From positions 1 to 64,000 of the forward strand of contig JASWJB010000207.1 of assembly GCA_032433595.1 (NCBI GenBank): DNA of 64,000 nt, read 5' to 3'. A program made the translations under genes and the position numbers. Source of the DNA: Conoideocrella luteorostrata. Lineage: Eukaryota > Ascomycota > Sordariomycetes > Hypocreales > Clavicipitaceae. Shown here piece by piece: positions 1 to 11,189 of this stretch. Positions within the stretch are counted from its first letter, which is position 1. Every line of letters begins with the position of its first letter. The notes under the pieces are model-generated. The model did no database searches and had not been told where the DNA came from. It saw nothing but the letters and a program-made list of their open reading frames with translations.

Positions 1-52
1 TCTGATTTTGATGCGCAATAGACTTGCCGTCTTTTGCTATGTCAACACTTAC

Positions 53-468
53 TAGCTTTGCTGTGGTCGCGCTGATGGCAGAGAAGTTTGGGATAGCTCC
101 ATATCGATCGAAGTTGAATCAATAGAGCCTGTTCTGGAATGTCTCTCAATGTTAGGCGATTCATAAGAACCACCATCCGAGTCGGGATGTTCGCTCGCAG
201 ATCGAAAAGAGACGACTGATGCCGAACGGAATTTGAGCTCAGTTTGAAATGGTAGTGCGTAGCCGCCAGCACTCCATGGTTTTCGGTTCTTGAATGATTT
301 CGGTTCCCAGTCTTGCTGAGGAGTTGTCCGGTCCGGTGACGGGGTTGGCAAAGAAGCTGTGGACAGTTTGTCTTGTGTCAGGGCACAGGACGATGGCGAA
401 GTATCTCTTGTAGTGTTCTTAAAATATGCTGATGCTGCTGATTGATTCAGCATTGATGTGACGTCCAT
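53..468 (-). CDS. First exon of an unidentified Ser/Pro-rich, possibly regulatory protein (cut by window edge)
   Basis: The exon starts at the ATG at 468. An upstream in-frame TTG is not a likely start. It encodes about 138 residues beginning MDVTSMLNQS. A strong donor (GTAAGT) on the minus strand starts at position 52, so the exon ends in phase 2 within a TA-N codon and the rest of the gene lies beyond the left edge. The peptide is rich in Ser, Thr, Pro and Gln and has no membrane segment or recognisable fold. It contains SP/TP sites and an RHSRTGSIDS stretch that looks like a kinase target. Such a disordered N-terminus is common in fungal transcription factors, but no DNA-binding domain is visible here. 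I do not recognise the family. Confidence 0.6.
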
Positions 469-3461
469 TTTCCCCAGTCCAAATCTAAACAAAAAGACGA
501 TGTATTGATCCTAATACCAGACACTATTGGGGAGAGGATTTGGTATCGTATTGGAGAACACTGAGCGTTATTTGTTGGTGGTAGTCCAGTTTTGGCTTTT
601 GTCGTTCATGGATTGAGGTTTCGGTATTAAGACAAGAGTAAAGACGAAAGAGAAGGAGAGAGAGAGAGCACGAGAGGGAAAGCTTCTGGCTGAAGGACCT
701 TAAGGCAGATAGATAAGACTACCAAATGTCAATAAGCTGAGGCGGCGATCAAATAGCAACAAATGATAGTAGAAGTCGGTCAAGATGCCGATAGTACATG
801 AATCGCTTACGGGGCTAGTGATAATCGCGATCAAAACGTTGAGGGAAGACGTCTGATGTTGAGGTGGCTACCCAATGCTATTTGTTTACACAAACAGTTG
901 TACAGACAAACAGCAGAACGAGGGAACGTATACCAGACTATTGCAGCGGTAGTACCAGGCTAAAGAACCAACAAGAGGGATTAAAATCTAACAAAACGTA
1001 TTGGCGCGATCGACGTTGGTGGATCATTCGCATTGACAGCCTGCATTCGAGCAGATCGAAACAGCCGAAACACCAGTCACTCAGCAGTAATGGAGCAAGG
1101 TTAAAAGAGACTGGGCTCAGAAGACTGTTTTCACCGTTGCTTGCCAGGATGGAATTGTAAGATCTTGGACGGCCCGAGCGACTTTTCGGAATTGAATCTA
1201 AAGCTTCCAGAGACTTGAATTCAGTCTGTCTGAAACAGGTGGCTGTGTATAAATCAGAAGCCAGCAAGGACTTGCTGGTCTCCCCAGTCCACACCTGGTC
1301 AGCCGAAGATCCTATTTTTGTCCACTGGGGAAACTACGGCGCGCAGGTTGGAGTCCAGGGGGGTTGAGTGCATCATGAGACACAGGCTGCATCAGCGGTC
1401 CCAACTCCGGGATAGACTGGGCCTGTCCCAGCAGATTGACAGTGAAGCAAGGGAAGCAACAAGGCTCGCCCCACGCCGCAACTCGAGAGGATTCAAGAGT
1501 GAAGAGATTGTAACTATACAACAGCACAAACCAAGCCCCGGGATGAAGTAACTCCAGCGTCTGTGCAGAAAAAGGTATTACTAGTACACAGGAAAGAGGG
1601 AAACCCCCACAGAGAGATCACAGAGACGGGCGAGGCGAGCAGTTGGCAAGAGAGGGCGAGAACTGTCATGGCAGTGGGCCAAAGCCACAGTCAGTGACAC
1701 CTTACTTGAATCCACCCCGTCCGGTAACAAAATGAATACACCCATCAATATACCCTGATACGGACTACGCAGAATAAAGTACAATATTCAAACAGCAAGA
1801 GACGTGCATGTGGATCCGTAGCTAGGATGCAGTGGTAGTGGTTGGTCCCCAAGGCCAAAGCGGGATGGGTTAAGATGGCAATTAATTGCCTTTTTGGCTT
1901 ATAACGTAGATTATCCAAATCAACAAGTGAACAAACAAGGTAATGCCTCGCCGAATGTAGCGGTTCTTGGCTTTTGTGTTGTAAATATCGTAACAGCCAC
2001 TTTGGGTAAAACCTGTGTGGATGGCAACTATTACAGGAAACACAAAAGCCGTCGTTCAACAGCACACAACATGTACGTAAATGGATATCCGATCCGTCCA
2101 CACTAGAGTACGTGGCTGTCCTTGTCGTCATACATCGGATGCTGCGAGCTTTTGCCCCAGACCTTCAGGAGCAAAGACCATTGCGCTCAGGCATGGCCCA
2201 TCAAGGAGACCAGAAGGTAATTCACATTCTTAGGCAACAAGGACACCCTTGTCAACGGCACTGGATTTGACTGAGGTATTAGGTCACCCACAAGAAGAAC
2301 AAAGAACGATGGAGACGAAGAGGGACGACAGCAAGAGAACAGAGACAGAGAGGTATACTAGTAGAGCTCATCCAAACCCATATTCCTCCGGTGTTGGTAT
2401 GGCACCGCGTCCGAGCGCTGGGGGGCGTTTAGACCAGCCCGGATTGGTGCGGCATCGCCAAGTCTCCGAAGGCTAGGGATGCTGGTCGAAGAAGAATCGC
2501 CCATTACACTGTAATATGTGTCGTGCTACGTACTCGGTGTGTTGTATTGGATTGTACAATAAGATGGCCGAGGAATCGGCCTGCCCTGGCTCCAAGAGGT
2601 CAGTGTGCAGTTCATCCTTCAGGTCACTGGGGAGGAGGAGGTAATTAATTATCTTCTCAACTACCTGATCTTGAAATTTCAAGAGAAGCTTCAATAAGGA
2701 CAGCAAGCGTTGGGGGGGCAGCCTGCAACAAGGCGTGAAACCCCCATTAAGGACGTGTTTCGTCCTATTGCCAGACAACTACATAGTTGCTCTGAAGTGG
2801 TCTGGTCGGACTAAGTGTGTTGGTTTGTGCGACCGGAGTAGTGCAAGCCGTAGCCTGAGGCACACCAGACATCAATCCGTCCACGACAGTTTCGGGCCAG
2901 TCTTGTCTGTTGAAATGTGTACGAAAATGTCGGGACATTCCGAGGCCAAGTCTATCATCGGATTACCCGCTTCCCGTATTGTGGCACAGTTGTGAAGGAA
3001 TAATGTTCCGTCACATATGACAGCTCGCAACAACGGTTGGACGGAGATCAGCGGTGGGACTGGACTCGATGAACAACTAGCTAGGTGTCGTACCGTAGTG
3101 GCCCGTAATTTCAGCGAGTTCTCCTGTCGTCCATAGTTGCACAGAGTACTCCGTACGAAGGTACAATACCTGTTGATCAATGGCCAGCCCCAGGGCCAGA
3201 CCAATCGAGGGGCAGCCTGCCGGTGTCCAAATGCAGGTCATGTATACATGCGGAGGTTTGCTGTCCGTCTCGCGGCAGAGGTGTGGCTTGGGTCTGCATG
3301 TTTTTAAGTTTAACGAAGAAGGAGAAGAGGGAATCCATCCAATAGAAAGCCGAGAACTGAGTAAGGGCCATGCATGGGCGATATCTACTTAGTGCGCAGT
3401 GCCGAGCAACAGCCGGGTGGCTTCACAATAGTCGAATGTGCCAGGCGTTTAGAGCACATCG

Positions 3462-3476
3462 ACGGAGTAACTCCGT
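3462..3476. repeat. Perfect inverted repeat of the TACGGAGTA-type element
   Basis: The 15 bases read ACGGAGT-A-ACTCCGT, a perfect 7+1+7 palindrome built from the element that recurs throughout the non-coding DNA of this window. Confidence 0.75.
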
Positions 3477-4671
3477 AGCACAAATGTAATGCAATACCCC
3501 GTGCGGAGAACAATATTGTGCAATACAGCACCTACCTTGGTAGTTACTGCACAATACGCAAGAGCTGGTCAAGTTTTTTCATTTACAAACTCCACATACC
3601 GCCCTACCGCTCGCGTCAGCGTCAACTTTGTCTAGTCCCGGGTTAAAGCACGCCAGGTACCCGGGTTATAAAGTACGGACATTGCACTAAATTACCACGG
3701 GGGTAGCGGTACGCCGTACAGAGTTCTACAAGTGCTAGTCTGGGCCTGGCTGGTTGGCGTGCAGGACTTATTCCGACGTGGTGCATCAGTCCACAGAACA
3801 TGCAGTACGGAATACATGTGCCATACGCTGCAGAGCTGCCTGCGTCCAGAGTACATGGGTATTCACGCACTTTTTAAGTTGGCACATGACTCGATCAATC
3901 GAAGGGCCTAATCGTTGGAAGGAGCTGGGGCCAGCAGGCACGCTGCCTGCCTCATTGCTATTGTCTCCAGAGGTAGCCAGGTGCACAAATAGTGGACATG
4001 TGCACAATACCGAGTACAACGTACGCATAGCAGCATATTGGGGGCTGAACAAGAAAGCAACAGGAAACAAGGCAGGAAACGGCCGGTCCTTCCTTCGAAT
4101 GCTTTCAATATCGATTCAGCAAACACACGCGGCGTATGGAGTAGACAAAGGTGCCAAATCTGCAACAGACAAGCAGCATCAATATTGACCCCGGACAGTC
4201 ATTAACAAACAGTCCGGTCCGACATCAAATGCCTGCCTGCTTGCCTGCAGCTGACAAGGAATCCATCGCATCAGGTTGCCGGATTCGCAGGTAGATGCAG
4301 CACTCTGCTCTGTCGTTCCGTCTTCCGCCTTCCGAGAGTGACTTAACAAAGAAGGGGAAAAAGTACGAAAACATTGTCACTGAGAGCACGACTTCCGTGT
4401 CAAAATGTTGGCACACCCTCGATGGCTGCACGAGTAAGTTGAATTTGCGCTTATGATTGACGCTTTAAGCCTTTCAGCCGATTGTAAGGTCAACCTAGCG
4501 TTAAACTAAGCCTTCTCCAGTTTCGCTGCAACCAAGATACGCGCTTGCCAAACCGTCTGACTCTAGGCTCCCCATGTAGGGCGATAGTATTATGCTCGTC
4601 CGTTCAATATATCCCTCTTCGCGCTCCACACCTGCAGCGAGGACGACAGGGCCTTGTAAAACTATGATGAC

Positions 4672-4701
4672 TACTCCGTATTGACAACGCAATACGGAGT
4701 A
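4672..4701. repeat. 12-bp inverted repeat with 6-nt loop (TACTCCGTATTG / CAATACGGAGTA)
   Basis: The left arm is 4672-4683 and the right arm 4690-4701. The arms are exact reverse complements separated by ACAACG. Each arm contains the TACGGAGTA element extended by three bases. It could form a hairpin or be the remnant of a very small inverted-repeat element. Confidence 0.8.
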
Positions 4702-6548
4702 CCATACATTACAATACTAATCCATGGAATTGGACAGCGTCACATGGCCATTGTTCATTTCATTTGCATCGCGCATCTCATGTGTCACTCTACTTCGTGG
4801 TAGAAGCCCACTCACAACAATACTACCACTCACATGCGCGCGGGATGGTGACACACCATGCCAATGACAGCAAGGCTAGCGATAGGTCAGTCAATGCGAT
4901 GGAAAGATACCAGACTCTGTCTGTGTTCTTACAGTGCAATCCTTGCAGGGGTTTGGTCTAACCGTTGGTGGTCCCTGAACTTGCGTGCCGAAGATTGAGC
5001 TTAGACGGGGTGTCAGGTCCGTCCTGGATGGGACCGTGAAGCGCTATCCGGCCAACCGTCCCTCCAGACGCCCGGTCCCATGTTTCACGGTGCCTCAGGG
5101 TAGGGCCCGGGCACTTGTCAAACAACTACAGATGCTCTGGATCGCACCAACGAAGCGAGGGAGCTTTAAGCTCGAAAGCATAATCAGAACAGGCTGTAGT
5201 AGTGGATGGCCCTGGTCTAGCCTGTCGTTGTCTTGTGACAGAGAGAGAGTCTGAAGTTTCGGCGCTGTATACCCCGTACTCACAACTGTGCGTTCTCTGA
5301 ACTGACGACATTGTGCTAGAAGTTCGCAACGGAAGCCAGCATTGCCTGTTGAGTGAAAATATCCTCTGGGATGAGGTGTACGCCGGCAGCAAGGAGACAA
5401 AGTTGGTACTATCGTTCAGGCACCCTCACCGCAAAAAAGAAAAGAAAGGAAAGGACTGAAAATGAAAAATACCAACCGCCAGAAGTGAAACTGCGAAGAA
5501 GTCGATCTGCGCTTTAGACGTTCCTTCTCCACGCTGGCTTCTTTTCATCGCATTCCTTGTACGAGCCTGGACACGAATGCCTTGTTCAGCTTTACACTTG
5601 TGAGAGGGACGAGCGGAGGCCACTGATTGGCGAAATCTACAATAATAATATGCGGTTTCTAACAGGCGGCCCCGAAACCGATATCAACCCATATCGTCCT
5701 CGCTTCTGTCATAACGTGAGGAAAATAACGCGACAGACCATGATTTTATTCTATTACTTTCAACAGCCATAATTATTGAAAACATTCTTCAGCTTATTAG
5801 GCGCGCGTGAAGGAGCGACAATTGGTGCAGCGCGCCCGTTTCGTGCTGTTCCCTACCTAATATGTTCCCATCTCTCAAGCTGATATCACTTATCTCACGC
5901 CATTCATCAGGTCATCCGCTAATGGTCGCAGACATGATCGAATGTGCTTAACAAATGTGCATTCTAATCTTGGTCGATCGGAGAGTGAAAGATACGCAAT
6001 CGGCCTCAGCTAGCAACAGGGAGTGCGGGCTAAAACCAGTCGCGATCAATGTGATTCGGTTCTTCGTCTCCATTATTCATATTGCAGACCAGAAGATCCC
6101 TGCGAAGATCTAACCACACGTCAGAAGCTCAAGCCTCCATTTAAGGGCAGGGAGGTTTCATCTCAACTTATTGTGGAACTCCTGAAGAAAAGGCTATTGG
6201 CGAGCGCGCCCCTCTTCTCATGGTAAATGTAGCACCGGCAACCAAACATTGACCACCATCACAGAGCTTCCAGCCACCACCGTTGATCTGCTTGTATTTG
6301 AGTAAGTTTGGCGGACGACCAAAGATGAAATCATGAGATGACAGGCCCAGATGCCATTATGTACGGAGGAGTCGCAGCCTAGTGCAAATCGCCTCCACGT
6401 GCTTTGTGCCTGACCCTGATCCCGTTTCAACCTACCCCCAGTTGAAGAGTCAGGTTAATTCGGGGAATTGCAGTAGAACAAACATTTCGAGTCTATCTGT
6501 CATTGCCGTGGGCCTGCAGTATGCGGTGAGCAAACATGCAAGCTTACG

Positions 6549-6590
6549 ATTCATTCATTCATTCAATCATCCATTCATTCATTCATTCAC
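6549..6590. repeat. (ATTC)n microsatellite, imperfect
   Basis: About ten ATTC units are interrupted near the middle by AATCATCC. It lies in intergenic DNA with no gene association visible. Confidence 0.85.
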
Positions 6591-9077
6591 TGGTCCAGTC
6601 GCTATACGAGCGCGTACTACGGAGTACTTTTGCTGAGCATCAACCCTGGAGAGCATGAGCGAATATTCTTCAGGCATAAACGGAATATGCATTGTACAAT
6701 ATGTGGATCGCGTCGTGTTGCTCGCAAAATAGCGCGTCTCTGCTGATAGCATCTCGCAGTCTCATGCTATGACGGTTTCGCGACTATTGCCTAATAAAAG
6801 TGGCTGGCGACTCTGGGGAATTCCGAATGGCCAGTCAATCCATTCGCAGGAACGGCACACTAAGCCAGGGCTGAATTCTTCTAATTTCGCGGAGTAAAGA
6901 GACTCTCCCGTCTGGCAGCGCATTGTACGGAGTACTAGTATTGCAAACGCAACACAACCTGGACGCAGCCTGCCGGTAGGTCCGAGTTTAGTTAGTATCG
7001 CCAAGAGAGGTTTATTTTGTTGATCAACTTGGCAAGTCGGGCATGTTCTGCTAAAAGTGGTAGTGATTCCAGAGCCAGCCAGCCCCCTGAGGGTCTTGTC
7101 GAATCCCGTTTCTTATACTCCGTACTCCGTACTGCAATGCATGACAGCGTACTCCGTAGGCCGCACAAATTGATGACCTCTCGTCGGCCAATACATAATG
7201 CCTGTTCAATACGGAGTTTATGCATCTGCATACCCATAAGTATACAGGCAATATATTCTGTCCATCCTTCGGCATGTCTTCATGCGTGATTCCAGAGACC
7301 AGGTTCAACCATGCCGAAATTAATTAGTAAACGAACTGGCGATCGACTATCATTTACTGGCTCCAATGTTTCAGGCAAAGCTAAGGGCTCGAGGGCCAGA
7401 TTGTTCATGGATGCCCCTGCTTATCCCAGAATGCTGTCAGATCGTGCTTGGTCCCCCCTAGAATCTGAAGAATTGTTAAGTGTGCTACGCCGTACTGGTA
7501 GGATAAAAAAAAGGGACTGGAATTGCATTGGTAGTGATTCTTTCGGGTCAAACTCGTGATACCGCCATGGACGCTAGCTTTTCCGGACGAACAGGGTATA
7601 TTGGATTTGGTTGTTTCGCAACTAGGTCTGTGGTATACCACGTTGTGGCCTTTGGAGTCGCATCGTGGAAACAAAATGCTCGAGACCTCAGTATGGAGTT
7701 CATCCCAACAATCATTTTCTTCTCCTAGCTTGGAAATGACCGGCTTGTTGTAGGAACAAGCACCAGCGTCGTACAATAGAGTTAACTATCGTCCAGTCTC
7801 AGGTTCGAAAACCTTAAAATGAATCAATCAGATTCTGGTCAAACTCCAACACGTTCATCGCGACCAATTCCATTGTGTTCCTCTCATTCAGGGGGCTCTG
7901 GAATTATGTGGCAGTTCCATTTCTGTTACACAAAACCGTTACAAGAACGTTGTTACTCTACCTTACTGTTATCACTCATTGTGACAGCCGCATCGCCGCC
8001 TCTGGGAAGACGTGCGAAGGAACGATACATCTCCATGGTAGGTAGCTTAGCCGCCAGACTCTCTCGCCGTTTGATTAAATGACATTTCTTCCTCATGCCT
8101 CTCCGGCTAATTTATTCTGTTGGACGCTAGAAACATTGTCAACAGAGTCTAGCAGCTTCTCGGTTATTAATAACTGTTGTTCCAAGCACACAAAGTTGAT
8201 GAGACCCGCTCTCATAGACAGGGTGATATGGGGTTGCCCATTGTTTCAGAATCGCCGGAAACTCGGACCATCCCTGTTAATTTATACACACGATCCGAGG
8301 CGCCAAACACGTGCATTAATGTGTCTCGTTTTGGCATGAGCTCATATCCGTTGATGCTGCGACTGCTTGTAACGGTTTTGCCTAGTCTAGATGTATGATG
8401 TAAAGATCCACCTTCACGTCCTACTTACGCTACCTTTGCAGTGTTGGCCAATGTGCCACATACTGGGGGGAAAAAACGCCTTTCAATGAGCACGGCAGTC
8501 GGCACACGACATATAAGATGCTGATGTGTCCTGTGAATGCCGCGCTTTGCCCTGTTGGGTGAGATGCATGTATGCGTCGGACATTTACGTCCCCTTCGTA
8601 TCGCATGTTGGACGCATGAGTTTACGTTTGTCTCGTGGTAAACCGAATGTTCAAGTGAGTGTAATCGTGGCCTAGTGTGAGAGTATTTGCCTGGTTTGCT
8701 GTTGTGGCTGCATGCTGCCGCTTAGCATCAGATTAAAGGCGGCCACCGCATCAATTACTTTCTAAGCTTAATTACTGTGTTGTTAGAGTTGCGGAAATTT
8801 ACGTCTAGGGTAAGAGAAGTAAAAGCAAAACTGGATAAAATAAGAGCTTCGGAGAGTGTTTCATGATCCCGCCATGAGGCCGGTATAAGTATACATCATT
8901 TGAGCTGCGGCAGTTGCTGTGCTATTCCGACTATCACGGTTCCGAAATAAAAGATTCCTCATTGATTTCCGTTTGTGGTTGAGGGATATTGTTCAGCGGA
9001 GTTCACAAAGGCGGCTTCCTTTAAGTGTATGATTGATTAGCTGCAAGTAACTTAAATTTTTTTTCAACCTTTTATAT

Positions 9078-9957
9078 CTAAAATAAATCATCCACTGCTT
9101 TATCTGCATCTTGTCGGATCAGTTCCTTCATTCCCTACTCGGATGGTTAGCAGCAGTTTCAACGTACGCCAAGACAATTGGAGCTCTTACCTCTGGCATA
9201 ATAGGGTTTCCCTCCTTATCGGTAACATAGCGAAACGGCATCTGTGTGCTCTCGTGCTTATCGAATTTGAGCTCTGGGAAATCAATATGCGGGATTTTAT
9301 CCAAGGGAGCTGTTGCCATGTTAGTACCACGAGGACAGAACCTTCTTTCGGGCAAAAAAGGGCACACATACTACCATCCTGAACAACCATACGAGTTACA
9401 CGCACTGCAGTATCAGTAGTCATCTGCTTGGGCCCCAGCCTTCGACCCTCAAACCCCTTCTTCCTCAGCTCGGAGGTTCGATCTGCACACTATTAGTGGT
9501 CGTGTCTTGTACCCGCCATCTATATGTGCCAGGGACAAACCTCTTGGGGGGTCATCTCCTGTTGCCTCACTCGTCAGCTTGGAAATTCATTCAATCACCC
9601 ATGTTTCAAGCTGAATTAAAGCAGATAAAATGATCACATACCCAGTATCCCACCAAACACAAAGGCATCAAACACCTCTCCGTCTTCCGGTGACAAATCT
9701 TTCGCCGCCGCCGGGTCCAACAGGCACACCTTGCTCTTCCTCCCCGCATACAGCTCCTCCACACCGCGATGTTCAGGTGTAAATGCTGGGATGGTGCTCA
9801 ACGCAGCAGGGGCCTTGAACTCGGCGGGCAGGCTGGACAGTATGAATTGACCATTGCTATCGCTAGTCTCCTTAGCAATGGCGATGTATTCTAATTCCGA
9901 CCAGGTCCCGAGTTCCGGCTCGAGATGCTCGACGATAAAGGTTTTGCCGATAGACAT
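9078..9957 (-). CDS. sfm1: SFM1-like SPOUT-family protein-arginine methyltransferase (DUF431)
   Basis: Five exons on the minus strand (9957-9642, 9558-9541, 9482-9375, 9309-9191, 9134-9078) give a 205-residue protein beginning MSIGKTFIVEHLEPE, in frame throughout. The second exon is only 18 nt. The protein shows the family hallmarks: the N-terminal FIVEHL strand, CLLDPAA, FDAFVFGGILG followed by DDPPRDRTSELRKKG, and the MTTDTAVRVTRMV segment of the SPOUT trefoil knot that binds S-adenosylmethionine. In yeast, Sfm1 monomethylates an arginine of ribosomal protein Rps3; older annotations call the family SAM-dependent RNA methyltransferase. Length matches the family. It is head to head with kexA across 1.2 kb. 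Confidence 0.85.
9541..9558 (-). other. 18-nt micro-exon of the SFM1-like gene
   Basis: The exon lies between an acceptor CAACAG and a donor GTTTGT. With its neighbours it supplies the GDDPPR part of the conserved GILGDDPPRDRTSEL segment. Without it the conserved segment is lost, although the reading frame would be kept because 18 is a multiple of 3. Confidence 0.8.
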
Positions 9958-11189
9958 GGTGGTCAGACCCTGGGAAAGGGGTGTTGAAACCAAATGAGAA
10001 CCCCCCAAAAATTAGCCTTCTGGGAAATAGAGTGGTAAGGCTGTGCAAAACGGTGAGTTGATCAGCGAGGGTGTGCTGATATTCATGTATATTGCGCGGA
10101 GTAGTCTGGATGGCAGCTGTTTTGTTGAAAGCGAGCAATTACTCCGTATGATGGCTTGAAAAATTCACATGTGTGACGTCGAATAGGTTTCTGTTTCGAG
10201 CGAGCCCACTCGATAGAGGGGGGCCACACTTGACTATTCTTACTTAGTGGGTGGGTGGCGTTAGTCAACAGCCAACGTGTTAATCAATAAATCAATCCGA
10301 TGGGTTTGGGTTTGGGGTTTGATGTTGGCCGGGGGGGTTTCGGCTGGTGTCTTGGTCGCCTGCTACGTGCGGAGGGGACAGAGACAGTGAAGAGGCTGAT
10401 TGAATTGAATCTGGTGTGCTGTAACTAAACGGGACTGTTCTCATCTTATTCGCTCCCCCGAGAGACTTGGACTGCTTATTGGCCCAAACGCCCGTCACCT
10501 GTTTCGCGGAGCAACCCGCCATCATCAATTGATGCGCCACCGTTGTCTATTGTCGATTGTCGCAAAGCCACACCGACCACGGTGCTCTGTGCCGTGCTCT
10601 TTGCGATCTCGTCATTTGGGGAGGCTGGAATCTACTACAGCATTAGTTATGCCAAATCACGAAAAGACGTTAGAGTTTAAATTATGATTATCAAACTAAC
10701 AAGCTATACCTTTTACTTTCCTTTACGTACAAAACATCAGATATCGTCACATAGAGACGGAATGTGTTGGTCTGCGTGTCGCAGACAAGTGTCGAGCAGG
10801 TCACAGCCACACCTCAGGGAAAACAGGGGTCTCGTGCCATCAGACAGTTTCCCATCCGTCTCCCGCGCCACTCTCTCCCTACGGAGTATGGTCGGTAACT
10901 AGCTTTAACGTTCTCCGTACTCCGTATTCCGTAGTTACTGAGTAGCTGCTTACGACATCACGCGCCAGCTTGGTCTAGCCACATCGCCTTGTCCTTGTGT
11001 CCCGGCAATTAAACTGATCGAAGAGTCCCATCCCACTCATCCAGCAGCACCTCAATGCATCCGTCTGGATCTCTTTACCGTTTCATTTCTATGTTCTAAT
11101 ACTTCCGCTCGTTCCCAGCCTGCCCCTTTTTGGCCTCTGGTCCTCCCCCCCCCCCCGTTAGTCCCCCTTCGGGCTTCGCGGTGCTCGAC
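9958..11189. promoter_or_regulatory. Divergent intergenic region between SFM1-like gene and kexA
   Basis: No gene is seen. TACGGAGTA-type elements lie at 10140, 10880 and in a tandem cluster at 10912-10932. A 12-nt C run at 11145-11156 sits in the probable kexA leader, just 33 bases before its ATG. Confidence 0.6.

Larger units (their letters stand above)
469..9077. other. Long gene-poor stretch (8.6 kb)
   Basis: I see no supported gene here. The short ORFs on both strands lack splice continuity and recognisable protein features. The first 400 bases are probably the promoter and leader of the leftmost gene and include a GA-rich tract around 645-685. The rest carries many TACGGAGTA/TACTCCGTA elements (about 3147, 3462, 4672, 4693, 6617, 6923, 7117, 7149), two of them as inverted pairs, plus a short (ATTC)n microsatellite. 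I found no transposase fragment. Confidence 0.5.

Noticed and set aside
938..1294. 118-codon minus-strand ORF
   Set aside because: No ATG start supported by context, no conserved motif, and no neighbouring exons were found.
938..9077. Search for transposon remains or tRNA genes in the gene-poor region
   Set aside because: I saw no transposase-like peptide, no long terminal repeats and no A-box/B-box pair with a foldable cloverleaf. A GGTTCGA-like word near 7802 lacks the rest of a tRNA.
10912..10932. Tandem ACTCCGTA copies as a possible CRISPR or minisatellite array
   Set aside because: Only two to three overlapping short units with no regular spacers; this is the dispersed element again.
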